In this document: positions 44,525 to 59,129 of the stretch, piece by piece
Layout of the letters: every line of letters starts with the position of its first letter
Numbering within the stretch: the first letter of the stretch is position 1
Source of the DNA: Fasciolopsis buskii
Taxonomy: Eukaryota; Platyhelminthes; Trematoda; Plagiorchiida; Fasciolidae
Reading direction: 5' to 3'
Length of the DNA stretch: 64,000 nucleotides
Assembly: GCA_008360955.1 (NCBI GenBank)
Contig: LUCM01003346.1
Location: 47,454-111,453 of the forward strand
Translations under genes and position numbers: made by a program
The notes under the pieces: generated by a model
The model's database searches: none
Told to the model about the DNA's origin: nothing
The model's input: only the letters and a program-made list of their open reading frames with translations

Positions 44525-47500
44525 AAGCACATCACAGAAAAAATATCACCATTTAACCGGAAGTGAGGGTTAACGACATGAGTGAGGTCCCACTGTATGT
44601 GTTAAACGTCGCTTGATTTTTATCAAGTTAAACAACTTGCAGTCAGTAATTACACTTCTTGGCAATGGTTGGTCTCGGTTCAATGTGAAATTCAGAGGAA
44701 GAAAAATTTCCTCCCCTGGCAAAAAACAAACCTCGATAAGCCATCTTGAACAAGTAAGCACTATGTGAGTGTCGCAGACTTAGAATGCATACGATTCCTC
44801 TCAAAAATTCTTGGACTGAGTAGATGAACTTAAAATAAGGAGGAAATTCACTTGTTAGCATCTGGGAGACCCACTTTGTTCTCGTCTAACAAATTAGCGT
44901 GAAAGGTGGGTAGTCAACTTGTGGAACTACATTAGTACATCAGGTTTGCGGATATTGCGATACAGACCAAATTCCATAAAAAAAATCTCACTTTCCGATG
45001 AAAACCCGCGAACAAAGAAGAACGAATTAACCGTATTTGCCAGCCTGGTGGACCACAAAGGTTCCTATAAAGCCATACATTCAGCAATCTAACTGGGCAT
45101 CAAAAACTTTAATTTGGGCCCACGTAGTTTTCTGTAATCAAAACTGACACAACACACTCAAACGAACCAAGAAAATTGCACCGAATAATTTTTAACTGAT
45201 CGTCAACGAGTGACCAAGTTACCGGGGAAGTGACCGCATTTAAGATCGCATGAAAAAATCTGTCAAACCAGGAAGTGTGACGGTAGCACATGAGTAGTCC
45301 AAAGTTCACACACACGCATGCATACCTACGACGAGAGATACGAACACAAAAGGACAGCAATCATGGAGTTTAAAAAATTCATTACATAACACTTCAACTT
45401 ATAAAGGTGGAACTTCTTTCAGAATAAAATCTCCCACATCAATGAAAACCGATAATTTATTTATGCCTTCATGAGTTTTGTGCTGGCCGTTTTCATGTTG
45501 CCATCAGAATATTGATTTTCATGCTTTTTTATAATCAATTTCCCAACTTCGACCAATGATGTAACCGTTTTCTGTCGAGTTGGTGTCGGTGAACATGCAT
45601 ACAAATGAATGATAAATTTGATGTTCTCGCATATTACCTGGTTTCGCCTTGCTTCTGTGACTGGATGTTCATGCGGTCGTTTAATAAACTGTCTAATCAC
45701 TAATTCGGAAAGAACAGATGACTATTCGTCCCTCTTATTTAACTACTGAACCCCTCGCCCAACTGGGCCGACCTCGTCATTTATTCAATCATCAGAATCG
45801 CTTTCGATTCCTTAAGTTCACTTGACATTTTCGGCTGAGGTTCACAGTGGTTTGGCCGACGAAGCAACAGCACTACATATCTAAACTTTAATCATACCGA
45901 TTTCTCTAGATCCCGAACTGAACTGCTACATTGGAAAGCTGTTGGTGTTTGTGTTGATTCTATATATCAGACCCTCATAAAAGCTGAACTTAAACGAGGT
46001 CCGAATATTCTGATATTTTCACAAGCGTGCTCTATTGACCCAGCGTTGCTGACTCTTCCTATTCCAGGTTATAACTGATTATCAAAAAGCTCAACTTTAA
46101 AAAATCACTTTCTTATTGGGGACTTGAAGCGCACTTGTCCGGGTTCCGCACAGTAGCATTTGTTTTAATTAGTAACACTTGACGGTAGTGAGAACAGTGG
46201 CAACTGACATAACAATGAGCAAAAACCGAAAACTTTGTCCAAATACCCGGCCTCACCACACATTAGGATACACGCTTCTCTTAGAATCATTAGGTAATTT
46301 AAGTTGGAGGGATAAAAAATGCGATGAGCTGCTAACCGAAATTATTTCAAGCAAAATGAAGGTACTGTGCACTATAAGACTTGACAATTTCTCGAGAAAC
46401 AAAGTCTATCATTACTCCTGGCATTAATCCCGAACTAACTTACCTTGAACCGCCGAGTAATAAAAGAAGAACAACCGTAAGTTCATAAGTCAGAAGAACC
46501 GTACAGAATGGAAAGCATTTTGGACCGAAGATCGTCATTAACCTTGTTAACTAGTCAAATCTCTTGGACAACAGCTTTGTGATTTAATTGGATCCACTTG
46601 GTATACTTCACTGGTTAGGACTGCTAAATCCCTCGCCCATTACTCGGGTCATTAGCCCAGCTGACCTACTAAAACCTGGTGTGGTTTTGTCATTCCAATT
46701 TCTACGGTCACAATTTCCGCTATTTCTTTCAGGCCCTCCCTATTAGTCCTAAGGGCTATAGAGCGAGTACCCTATTTCAGACTATGGTTATCTCCGTCAC
46801 CAACTCTAGCTGCTTCAATCAGTTGAATTGATTCTGGCTCAATCCGACCCTGCCTAACCTAGTTAGAAGGACCACATGACCTCTGGTAGGTCAATATGAC
46901 TGCCCACTTATTTGCCATAATCAGACAATTTATGGTGGTCGATTACCCTCGTCTCTCGGGCTCATTGTCTTTTTTGATTTTCATTTCAAATGGCCCTCCT
47001 ACCAGTAGGATGAATGGTTGGTTCTCCACTCTCTTCTGGCTCACAATGGACCGAATCATTGACCGGTGCGTCATTTACCTGAGTCCAAATGGGCTCGTCG
47101 TTCAGTCCTGTTGTCCAGACATGACTTGATCTCAATGACGTATGATTACCCGGAGCAAAACAAAGCGTTCTTGCTTTTCGGCCCCAGATTGTTGCTACAC
47201 CTTACACCTCATCCGCGGCATTCACGTCTCGTGCATGCAATAAGGGTTTCCATTTTTATTTTTATACATTTACAAATTATTTCATCACAAGGCAACTTGC
47301 GAACAAACGTATTTCCAAAGTTCGGCAGGTTCGTCAAATGTGGAAATAATCCGGATGCGAAAACTTGTCGACCTCGGTGACGTTCGAATCGGCGCAAAGA
47401 AACAACCTATATGTTTACGGGGGATTACATTATCAAATCAGTCAGACTTGCTATGACCATTAGCTCTTCTATTTACCATTGTCGACGAAATATCGTTATG

Positions 47501-48945
47501 TGTTAATATTAGCGACCTTATTATCACTTTTATATATTTATCTTCATGTAAATGGGTGTGTGATTACCTACCCTTGTCATCAAGAGGGATATCAAGAAGG
47601 AAAACCAGTCAGTTTATCGCCTCCTGGTTTCTTATCGTTTAGTGATTAAAATGCTCACTGAAACGACAATCAAACTCTGTGTAGTAGAAATAAGGAGCAT
47701 GTACCACAATTCTATAGATATACGGATATAGAGCCACACCGCTACAAATAGTCTTGCAGTAAAACGGTCTTCAGGATGGTCACTCAGCGGTCCTTAGTAA
47801 GCCGTGATGAAACAGTCCAGAGTCACTTTTAGAGATAAATTGGCTGAAGACGAATTTGAACATTAGGCCAAAAAAGAACCAGACTGACGTTTTGACTCGA
47901 AAGGTGATTTCCGCTGTTGTTTAGTAACACTTCTAAAGAGACGGTACTCAAGTAGTGCATAGTCCAGCACTCGAGAAGTTAACACTGGGTCAATCCTCCA
48001 CTATAGTCTAAAGTGACATTTGTACCTGATATTTGACGACCTTCCAAAATATATGAAGCTGTCCATTCAAAGTAATCAAAAAAAGCGCTATAAATGATTC
48101 ATATTTGAATAAGCGCGCCATATTTCTATCCGCTACTAGGACGGCACGTAGACTGTAGGCCATCACATTAAATTGTTTAAATTATGATAAGGGTTGATGC
48201 CCCAACGGCTCATACTAGATTTTTGTTTCGCACATTTTAGGTCGATCAGGCAACACCACCAAAGATCCCCGTCTCGGTGCATACCGCATAGGTAGGTTCG
48301 TTTGTGGACTTCGGTTCTGATAAATATAGTTTCTGATGGCCGATACTAGTTATTAGAGCATGTTGTCGCAAACCAGAGGTTGGCCACTAATTATGACCAT
48401 GATGCGACGTATTTTCCATGACATACTTATTGTACGAATGTGTTGAATGAAACATCCTATGGCTGATACGGCTCATTATATAGGAGTGGGAGTCGATAAC
48501 CACACCTTTGGAACATGGATTGACGTAGAAACACATAAGGTCCCGAAACGTCAAATGTGGAAATGAGCCGAGTGACAGAAATTTCCGGTTTACAACCAAA
48601 GTGACCAGCGGATTTGGCTTTGGAATCCTTGATCCCATTGGGACAACAGGCTTAATCTAGGTGACCTGAGACTTCGGTTTACGAGGAGAGTATAACATCT
48701 TATTATCCGGCCTGTCCCTGAGGTTCGAATTGTAGGACGTCCGCAATTTTAGTAGCCATGCGCGAATAAGATGTAATTAAAATCACCGAATAAGCGGCTG
48801 TGTCAAAGATGCGATGGGTTATTGCCAAGTGTTCTCTTAAAAGGATACCACAGAAGTGGTAATCATATAACAGGACTGAGAGCATTGCAGCACAGCAAAC
48901 AATTTTTCAACTTCAGCGAAACACTAAGCTAACGCCACAAGTGCC
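44525..48945. other. Gene-poor intergenic stretch
   Basis: No gene identified. 46580-47160 is T/C-rich, with open frames (for example 46896-47129) that match nothing I recognise and probably belong to a further repeat. Confidence 0.45.
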
Positions 48946-48949
48946 ACTC

Positions 48950-49080
48950 AATGTTTCAGAGTCATGATTGTCGGATTTCGCCCGCCATTCATTTAGTGGG
49001 CTGTATCGGCTATGGAGCATGTCCCTGTAATTACACTAATGCAGGAAGCTTCTCATAAGAGTTTGTTTGGCATTTTTGAC
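48950..49080 (+). repeat. Dispersed repeat family R2, copy 4
   Basis: Retains TATGGAGCATGTCCCTGTAA and an ACACTAATGC block; otherwise diverged. Confidence 0.35.
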
Positions 49081-50269
49081 TTTAAACCTCTGGTCTTGGG
49101 ACCATCGCAGCTAGAAAGAAATTTAAATACCAGAATAAACCTGGGTGCTTCACTAGATCGCATTTTTTAAATATTATTGTGACATTTATGTTGGCAATGA
49201 AAAGGCATCGCTATATGCCGCCCGGCCTGATCCAAGAACAGTGTCACAAGGACCGTACTAGGAAAAACATATTGTAAGATAGGTCTCCGTATTTATTACA
49301 GACCGCAGAATAGGTTGTTTCCACCCATAGGAAGGACGACAGACATTTTGAACTCCGTCAACTCTCATGCGAAAACCAACTGATAGTTATCGCACCTGGC
49401 AGATATAGCCGATTTTTGCACCCAGTGTCTCCGAAGTGCGTGTTGTGCAACACGGTTGTGAGTCTGGAAAACTTAAACCAGCGGAAATATATTCGTTGAA
49501 GACAGAGGTCAAGCTATTGGGTGTAATTCAAAACGCACGTTCTGATGTAGTGTGTGGGTGGGGTCATAAGTGACTTCAAGCTGGGGCGCGAAATACTTAA
49601 ATAGAATTAGATAGAAAAGGAATGACACGTGGAAAATGAACAAACGGCAAGATAACGAACGTTGTTTTGTATTTTTACAGTGGATAATGAAATTTATATT
49701 GTTTTTTACAGAAAACGAGTTTAACAGAAAGGCCATGCAGAATTATTGTCGGTGCTTCGAGCCGACCCCACCAGGAGAAGATAGACGACGGGTGGACATA
49801 AGCCATTGAAGACGATATGAAGCGATTGCCTAAAATAAGACGGCGCATCCGATTTTAAAATTAGACTTTAACGATGCTCCGGAGATACCGGTGGTCGAAT
49901 ACAGAAAGTCGCCGGGCATCCTCGACGAGGATAAAGTGTCGAACTTGTAAAGAACACTAAGAATTGTGACATTGTACAACCTCCTCTTAAGGGAAATCCA
50001 GATGGTATGGGGCTCCACAAGTGACGGCTGTTCTGACGTCCGCAATCCATGATATGGCATCAACCAAAACATGTCCACATTATGCCTACTCTTTTGAGCA
50101 CATTGAATGTTAAATGGATGACACCAGCTAATCCGCTCCACCTTCACTTTATTTCTTTTCTTATGGTTGGAAATTTACGCGACGACGTTGTATACTTATT
50201 TTGTCGTGGTCTAAATATTTAATAAAACGAATGCAACTATGATTACCCTTACTCCGCAGATAAATAATT

Positions 50270-50320
50270 GCACATTTTTGAACTTTGCGTATTCTTCAGT
50301 ACTTAAGGGTTACATATAGC
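50270..50320 (-). ncRNA. Hammerhead-like relic, second type, copy 2
   Basis: - strand CTGAAGA, then ATACGCAAAGTTC and AAAAAT where GAAAC is expected. It aligns with 35345-35400. Decayed and weak. Confidence 0.25.
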
Positions 50321-50703
50321 AGCTTATGCTTGGCATGTTACGAATTAGTGATATAATGTTTAGTAGCAACGGGAGCGCAATTCATGATTTTGGCCTTACG
50401 TCATACGGTATTATTTCTCGCAATTGAACCAGGTAGTGAACGTGAAGGCATTGTTGACGCAATTATACCTAAGGCTACATTGCCACGATGCAACTTCATC
50501 AGATACCTGCCATACCTGCCTTTACAAAAATCAAGACTTGTCCATTATTTGCGTGAAATGTACTTGGTAATGATGGAACTGCACGTATCACATGATTCCC
50601 AAACAAAATCTTTTGCTGCGAAGAATTATAATTCTTCACTGGAATTCATTTTGCGGAACACTCCCCGAACAAAATGAATGCAAAGGTTACACATACAAGC
50701 GGT

Positions 50704-50951
50704 GTTGTAGGCTCCGAGAACATTATTAGCAGCTGTCAATATGCTTATGAACCCGTTCTGCTCAGATGTAGCATATATCAAAAGCCAGTATATTGCCCAT
50801 GAGCTTGCAGGCATAAACACATCCGTTCCAGAGTGATAATTCACTGGACTGCATTTGGACAAACTCGTAGATGTAAATCCTTCAAGCACCACTACTTGAG
50901 AAGGGCAATACACATGCGTGAAACCGCACAGTACAGCCAATAGAAAACTTA
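50704..50951 (-). CDS. Candidate exon of an unknown secreted or membrane protein
   Basis: Open on the - strand for 100 codons, longer than usual for noncoding sequence here. The right edge is a pyrimidine-rich acceptor (TATTGCTTTTTTAAG) and the left edge a GTATGT donor. It reads FLLAVLCGFTHVYC (hydrophobic, signal-like), several cysteines, then a hydrophobic WAIYWLLIYA. I recognise no family. It could be one exon of a small secreted protein or a chance frame. Confidence 0.22.
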
Positions 50952-53900
50952 AAAAAGCAATAAAGTGGAATTAAGCTGAATTTCTTTAAGCGAAGTAACA
51001 TTTACGTCCCCTGGAAATCTAGCCGTTTCAGTTTATGCAGGCAGATATCCAGAAAGCTCGGGAAAGTACCTCATGCATTATAAAACATTCACGAGTGAAA
51101 CATTCCCTGTAAGTAGTTTGCAGTAGATTTCGATTAGTTATGACATTTTGACAAGTACCTGTACATATTTATCACGTCTGTCCAGCAGTTTTAATTACGT
51201 GAAATTGCTGAAATAATCAAATATGAAAAAACTTACGGCTTATCAGGCGAGTTCTCATGATAAAACTTCTCCAACTGTTCATAATCGGAAACGTTTCCGA
51301 AACTCCATGCTCTCACGGTTCTTGACTTCAAACTGTGCATTGGATTTGTAGACAACGCCAACCGCCCGGTAAAAGAACAACGACGGCCGTTGTCCGCAAA
51401 GTGGTTTGACGTTTGAGGAATCCCTGCGTCAGGTCAGTTCAGATCAGTTGAGTTTGTATGGGACGGTATTTCCAAAAAAGCCAAACGCAGATACAGCCCC
51501 TTCGATGATGCTCGAGGAACGCGGTACGCACTCGTGCGTGCGTCATCTTCTTCGACCTATCATTGACGTTCCAGCACCGTTTTTAATATGAGGAATAACG
51601 TACCAAAATGGACAGATAAATCCGTCGGTATTCCAAACGCGTATGCATCACCAAACACGACACACAAATCTCTAGAATGCGGAAATTCTAACTCAACTCA
51701 CCCAAATCACAATCTTGCCATGCCTTCAGTGTTTTCACGGCACTTGTCTAAAAGGAAACTTAAGAAAGATTATTTCACTTATGCAATGCTGTGGTACTAA
51801 AGATGAGTTCTCTATCGACTTCCTTCGTTTCTAGAGAAGAGCTCTTTAGGTAGACGAGTTTTACGATGAATTGGCTTTCAATCGTGGGTGTGGCTAATCA
51901 CTGCAAGTTCCCAGAACAGTGTTTGTCTTTATGGAAACGGGGACCAAGTCCAAATACCATGCTCTGATATAAAACTAACGAAAGATTCATACAAAAAAGA
52001 CAATCTCCCTATTTCCGTGCGGCGGCGCTGTCATCAGCCTGACTTTCACTGAACCCGTAGTGCACTCGTCAGCGCATGAGAAGTCTGGCGTTACTTCAAT
52101 TTTAGGGTCCGAATTCTGCTTACAGCATCCAGTAAGAAATGACCACCTCGAGCAAATTTAATGCTAACCGCCTTCCTTGAAAAAAGACTACGTTTGTTTA
52201 CGTCGAATTGTAGATCCCATATTTTTCTCGACTTCATACGGAGAACATTTCCCTGTCCAGGTCGGCACGTCCACGTGACAGCCAGCCACATCGAATGCGC
52301 AAACGAAAAACCGGGTAAGTACTTCGCCCTGACCCCATCATTTGCGAATGGCAAAACTAAGTACCCAGCATTAGGGCACCCTATTAGTGAACACCCCTGT
52401 GTCTAAATAGTCCTATCAGGCTCACAAGTGAAAATCTCACGATTAAAATTTACCTATCTACCTAAGCAATGTACCACCTTTGTCAAAACTTTGCAATTGC
52501 AGGCGAAAATTGTTTTACAGTTCAAATGCCTCACTGAGTTCGAGAAAATACATCTCAGCCAGGATGCACTATCTAGGCTGTCACTCGCTTTTCTCGGGTG
52601 CAGCTGGAGATTTTAACGATACAAGGATTTTTTCAAAACATCATATTCGGTGGGCACAGCATGAAATGGTGAGACGTGTGCATGCACAAGTGTTTCCTTT
52701 CAAAGCATTTCATCAATCTGCAGAGATTATATGCTATATACGTGCTTTGGCAATTGCCACTTGCGTGGCTACTTCAAGCTGCTCCAATCGATGAGATTCC
52801 ATTTGTCACAGGCTAAGACGTGACACACAAAGTGGTGATAAGATACACGTGCCAGGTTCTTTAAGACCAATATCTTTTGCCGTTATTTGGAGAACTAAAT
52901 AAAACCCTCTGAAAGGGGAAGCTGGCTGTCAGTAGAAAACAATACCGATCAACGGCACAACCAGGTTCGCCTACTGATGCATTTCGGAGAGCGATTTGAA
53001 ACACACAAGTAAATCTAAGTTCAGTTTGATGCAAAACCAAAAATATAACAAAGTTGTATTGCATTTTCTGCGCTATTATTCGTGACTTTAATAGATATTT
53101 ACAGAATAACCGTAATTTTGACAGTGGGACTTCATCACTATCCAGTAAAAGGCAGCCAAGAAATATGACTAATAAACGATATTTTAAAAGGAATAAATAG
53201 AATGCATCTGTCTCACGGCTCGAGAGCATACAATGGATTGGGCTCGACTAATCAAGTCTAACAGTTGCCAGCGCATGAGAGCCAAAAATCAATATAAACA
53301 AACGAATTGTCTGTAGACGACCGACGTGCACGTTAAAACGAAGTGGACAGTAAGCAAACGAGCCCTTTTTATTCAGTTGTTTCATAGCCGCAACATGTGT
53401 CTATAAAATTGTCCTAACTGTGGTGCACAGGACAAAACAAAGAACGGCAGATGTATCGCACTGTAAACCATCGGCGAGAGAAAGCAGTGTCATTATAGGG
53501 AAGTTTGGTGCGAATAGTTGAATGCATGACGAATGAAAAGCAGAAAAAAGAGGCATGGGATTCCGAAAGAACCAAAATTTTGGGGTTTCCAAATGCTTCC
53601 AGAGGACTTTCGCCTCCGGTGCTCTGTCCTATATCGAGGAACCCTTACTCAATCCGGAATAAGTCAGAGCAATCTTCGTAACCGAGCCCAACAGACGTTA
53701 ACTATAAAGGCCTTAATATATTTTGACTGCTTTGGAGATGCCCGACATGGATGCTAGACTATTTTGATGCTGTCTTTCTAACAACAATGCTTATTTCCAT
53801 GTACTTCGGTGGTTGTCTTTGGCCCCGTTTTTCGGAACCCTCTTAAGACCATTGTGCGCACCGTGTGGCCTAATGGATGATAAACTTCAACCGCGAGGCC

Positions 53901-55287
53901 CATTCGCCAACATAATAAACCAGTAAGCACAGAATTAATAAATCGGTAAATGTAGTTTGGGGAACATCCCAGCTGTTGGGGGGCGCTCCGTTGCACCAGT
54001 CTATTGATTCAGGTTTTCCAGCATTAGCGGCTTTCCCAAGTAACAGTGATTCCGATCTATGGCCAAATTTTACATACTTCATTACATTTGAGGATTATCG
54101 TTCCCAGATACGTAGACCGCTTCACTCCAGAAATCATTTTCAGCTGTCACGGTTTTGGTCCAGCATTTATTTTCAGCCACATCTACAATTATAAGCTTGC
54201 AATAATCACTAGTATAACTTTTCTAACACAGTGGGGGTTAGCAGAAATTTTTGGTGTCTCATATAATTCTGTCCCCCCTAGTTTCTGGGTAAAGGTAGGC
54301 AGAACTTAACCCGGATTATATAGTGGATTCAGCTGCAGTGACAAGTCCTCGCTGCAGTGTACGTCCGCCACTTACTGTTGAGCATACATAGTTAGCTCTA
54401 TCTCTTACACTGGAAAACCCCTCGCTTTTTTCGTGTTTGAACGCTTGTAACGCAGTCATTTGCATTCAATTAATTTTCATGTTTGATTATCAAAAATCTG
54501 CCGTCATCGAAATCTAAGACGATGAGGGTTACGCGATAAAACAAAATATATGCGTTCTTTCCTAACCTTTGCTTAACAGAAAGCCAACGGTACACAACAC
54601 ATCTCGACGGACCATTGGTACACTGGCTGAGCGCAACATATATGTGCCGTGGGCGCCCGGAAAACGGTTTCCTAGTAATTGCAGTATATTTAGATTTTAG
54701 CGATAAGGACCAACATGAAGACGCGGCCGTAAGCAACCCGGTAACCTATCATAAACACCTCAAAGTATTCGGTGCTCGCAAAGCCGCTAGATAATATAGA
54801 TGCTATAGAAGCAGCCGGCGAAATAGGAACCGAAATGGGCAGTAAACTGCCGAAAAACGCAGGTCATTTAACAATCGTGCAAAGCGTAATCTCTATGCCG
54901 AATGTTGTGAACTTATTCATGCAGTCACCAGCTGTCGCATATTTAAATAGTCATAAATTTGCGAAAGTCCAAAGATAGATTAACTGAGTAACCAACGCAA
55001 AGTTACTCAAAGTTTCTAACCCTCTAGGCCTGCCTTCCAAAAAGTTTATGGTTCTATATGATGAAGGTATATTCCACTCGCTTTACCACTGCACCAGAAA
55101 AAGTGAAAGACTGCAACAATATTCCTGCATCAGATGTATATACTCTTCAAAAATTATGTCTAAAAGGACTTCATCATTATACACAGTATAACAGCTAAAT
55201 CTAAAATTTCATGTCCAGTTAATCGCAGCGTGATGAGGCGTCGCTGCAACGTATGAAAGCAAAGTCTTGCAACATAAAGTCACTTCA

Positions 55288-55550
55288 CAGGGATGGCACA
55301 ATCCGGAGTTCTCTCTCGGCCACCTACCCCAGTCTCGTGCGAAGCGATTGTGCACAGTGGTCTGCGCTAACGACTAATGTGAAAACGGTCGAATAAGACA
55401 CTTTGAGGTTCAGCTTCTCCACTGCAGCCTCCTAGGAAACGCCAAATTCTCTTGAAATCTCCTACGGGGCCCATGGCAGGTTCTTATCAAGATGGCACTG
55501 AGTTGCACGACAGAAAATCCGGCAAACATCTAGGGTCTGGCAGGGCTCAG
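55288..55550 (+). repeat. Inverted dispersed repeat R4, copy 1
   Basis: Reverse complement of 59130-59345. Long matching blocks include GGGATGGCACAATCCGGA, GAAATCTCCTACGGGGCCCA and TTGCACGACAGAAAATCCGG. Copy 1 carries two extra short segments. Confidence 0.85.
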
Positions 55551-56636
55551 CACAAATCATTCACTTAAGATTTCCGGTTTATGCGTGTCCATAAAACCTT
55601 TGGGTTATTATAGATCCACTGCCTAAAATGGAACTCCCCTAGGACCAGTAGTGCAATGACGACCCCGCAAACAAGGTGCAAAGAGCGGATGTGGATATGA
55701 TTGTATGATTGTCCATAACAAGTGAAACATTTCCATCAAGGTTGCGCCGAATCGCAGCAATAGAATAGGGGAAAAATCTCGTTGTCATTCCTAATTCCTA
55801 AGCACGCTAGCACTTCAGGTCCCATAAGCTATACGGATCAACTTTAGACCATCTGGGGGATGTCCGCATCATTTACCTATTTGGAGGTACGACGGGTTAA
55901 TACTAATGGCTGTGTTGGGTGAAACATCATTCCACATAATCCCCTATTCGAATCGCGAAAGTGTACACTGATTTTTCAGAAAGTATGAGCAGGAAAGAGT
56001 GATTCATGCTTCATAGTGAATGGGCCATGCAAGCAAATTCTGTTACCAATTTAAGCTAAGCCCTTCCAAATAAAATGGCTCTTTGATCAAAGCAGTGAAC
56101 CTATGCTCCTAACTGAGCCTTTGCGATAGCTTGGTAGAGAACCTTTGCTTCTTTTCAATGGCTATTCTGTTGCACTGACGCATATTAGAATAGACGACAG
56201 CAAAATATCTAGTATTCAAACATAAGCCGATAAACTTCTATCATTGTGAAGAACGCAACGTTTAAAAGTGAAAATACAATTATTCTAGCGTGAAAACTTC
56301 ATTAACCAGCTTAATCGATTGATTTTAAGTCTGGCGTTAGAATCTAGAGCGTGGAATCTAGAAAACTGGGATCAAAAACATGGAAAAATTTTACATTGTC
56401 AGCAAAGAGGAAGGATATCCCTTGTCGAATTATAGGGGACACGTAAGTAACTTTATAAGAAACGGCCTTGAATTAGCCCACCACTTACGGCAATTGTTCA
56501 GAAATATTGTTAACATTCCCGTTCTCGATACGCAAGGTCAGAAAAGATGCTAAACAGCAGTTAACGTAATCACTGCTGCCGTAGAACTTCACATCTGATG
56601 AGAACCGTGCATGCGATATCCAATCAGAGGTCTCAG
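55551..56636. other. Spacer without recognised features
   Basis: No gene, RNA or repeat that I can support. Confidence 0.4.
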
Positions 56637-57151
56637 TTATATCCCGAAAACCGCTATCGCTTCCATGCCATTATTCGAAGTCACTGGTAGGAATTTAAAA
56701 GCAGATAATACACGTTGCGTGTGGCCGGTTTTCCAAAATATAAATGCTTCACTAATGAAGTTACTAACCATTAGTTGATCGAAGATTCTTGCCGCGTTCA
56801 ATCTTACCATGGCCCTTGGCACCGTTGGCGTGAGATTCGCTAGTCGATAGTTAGCTTGGTTTGGCCGGGATCCTTTGCTGTGGATTGTTGTAATAACAGA
56901 GGTCTTCCAGTGGAACAGATAACAACCGCGTTCCACGGACAAGCCAATTAAGTTGTATAAAAAATAAACACATTAGCGCCTCCAATTTTGAGAGCGATTG
57001 ACAGCGAGACGACCGGACCTAGTCGGCAATAAAGTTCCATATATGAAATGTAGTTAGAGAGTTCAGAGGCATGGAGGGCGATGGTGAGCAAATTTTCACG
57101 GTCAGATAGGACGGAAGTGGAAGGATTCATTATGATTGGTGGTAAAAACAA
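56637..57151 (-). mobile_element. CR1-like LINE fragment (reverse transcriptase, decayed)
   Basis: - strand: a block with WKTSVITTIHSKGSRPNQAN, then YRLANLTP and FDQLMVSNFISEA, corresponds to the WKxAxxxPIxKKGS...NYRPxSLT and IxxHLxxNxLIS segments of CR1/jockey-type RTs. A second frame (57151-56948) includes IIMNPSTSVLSDREN and probably precedes it. It differs in type from the RTE copies. Dead. Confidence 0.65.
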
Positions 57152-59125
57152 AAAAGAAATTTGAATGTTTTGCCATTACTGGAGGGTTGTCCAAGAATTC
57201 TTTGCGATGGAAGAGTGATGAAATTTCGGTAGTCTGCGGATTCCTTCTTCCTTCAACTTTGACAAAAGTTCTAATTTGTTAGATTTGTTAGTATTACTGA
57301 GTTTTCGCTAACGGACGGGACTGTCGGAACACTCGTTTTCAGCGACCACAACGCGGTTTAACTGGAGTAGCAGCAAAAAATCCCTTGGTTTAATGGATTG
57401 TGCTCGAAGCTCCCAGAGTTAATTGGATACAAGTCAGATTATTTTATCTGGGACCAACTAATGGGCAGATCTTTGGAGTGATTAGATATCCATAGAATCG
57501 CATGTCTGGTCGGCTGCTTGCCGGGCCTTATCTATAAGAAGGAAGCAGCCCCAGTTTTTGGCGAGAATCAAGGCTTTTGAGGCATTCCAACAGAGTATGT
57601 TCGCTTTTGATGGATTTCACTGATTGAGAGATTGCAGCGAATAGAGGATTGCTGCACTGTGGTTCACTGTTTCCAGCCGTAATTATTATTTCAGTTAATC
57701 CCAAAGAGAAAGTCAGCTTAGAATTGTTATTACGTCTGGCGTGAGATGTGATGCTCTATCCCTCCCATAGGTCTGTCATTTTCAGGAAAGGTTGGCGACG
57801 GAGAAAACCCAATGTGCATATAACTGTCATACAAAGATAATAAGCTAGCCGACACGGCGCTTAGAAGATCGGCTATCACCACCAACAATTCTGCGCAGCC
57901 AAGCATCGAATCCCGTTCAAATTCCGCTCCGTAGTGTTATAATGGTTGAAAGACAAAGCATCCGATTCTGCAGCCTAGTAACTCATTTTTCAGTCACTTG
58001 CTCCTGTGGGACAACGTGCATCGGCCTCAGGACCAGGCGCTTGTTTGAACGCATCCATGATCAGCACTTTGCATGGTTGTGAACCGGAACACTCAGGTCA
58101 CTTGCTACACAGTGGTCTTAAATCTGGAACACACTAACCATACAGTGAACAGGAGGTAGGCATTCAGTACATTATTTATGGGTAGGGTTCAACAGTATGT
58201 GTTCGTAAATTGTCGCCTCTTGAGCACTGAGGAAGCAGTCGCGACCAGTCTTCAAAATCCTCCAATGCACGTTCAAAATATTTGTGCTTACTTTTTAACT
58301 GGCTTGACCCACCCCTCGTTTCATTACAGGTCGTAGTCCACAAAAGCTAACGCAAGTTCATATGTATTTGCGTTTTGAAAGCAACTCCCTAAATCCTCTC
58401 CAGAATCATAACTTAATTTGGCTAATCTAATTCAACCTAAAAATTCATCTCAATATATTGTGGTGTAATGCCTTGATTGTGATTTACTGAAACCGAGCTC
58501 TCCTGTTAACCTGTGCTCTCTCAGGGTGCTCATCTGGACTTTTCAAGGCATACCGGCTGAAGTGCATCTAAGTAGAAGTTAATCCACTATTCTTATAGTG
58601 CTAAGAAGTTCCTGGCAATAGCACTTCGCTATAGCGCCGCATTTCTACGGGGTTCCGATTATGTACAATCGTGCATTTCACTGCAAAACTGGAAAGTCTG
58701 CAGAAGGACAAAAATTGGCTGCGGGAAAGCGACCGACTGGACAGAGAAAGGAGGATAAAAAGCGGAAGTTGTATGCAGTCAGATGTTCCGAGCGTGGATG
58801 CAGAATCGGTGTGGCAGGCGTAGTTTACCCACGGCTGATTACTGCTGTGCCCCGCAAGATGGCTGCAGCTAAGAGTCAAAGGTCTTGGCACAGGAACATA
58901 TGTTCGTATCCACTAATTTCTTTCGCTTTCACCACGGGGTAACCGCTGCTCATTTCCGCGTTCCGAGGGTGCCCTCTCCACCTCGAACTTGGTAGGCTGC
59001 AACTGGAACCGCAGTGTGTTGGGGTGGCACGCGATTTGCACGTGCTATGGACGAACTATGATTTTAAGTGTGCAACGTGTCGGGCCGTGGCATATGGGGA
59101 CTGTCCAGTGAGTTTCTGGCTGGGC
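57152..59125. other. Intergenic stretch
   Basis: The first few hundred bases may belong to the CR1-like fragment. An open frame at 58661-58942 (+) is basic and unlike anything known to me. No gene supported. Confidence 0.4.
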
Positions 59126-59129
59126 TTTC

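Larger units (their letters stand above)
49085..55285. other. Intergenic stretch without identified genes
   Basis: Contains a hammerhead-like relic (50270-50320), one candidate coding exon (50704-50951) and several open frames under 105 codons with no recognisable domain. Confidence 0.4.

Noticed and set aside
50384..50677. 97-codon + strand ORF as a gene
   Set aside because: No domain, no supporting splice sites and no clear start context.
52010..52085. CTGATGA and CTGACGA with nearby GAAA on the - strand
   Set aside because: Stem II and stem I do not pair at the required positions and no proper cut triplet follows. Kept only as GC-rich sequence of unknown origin.
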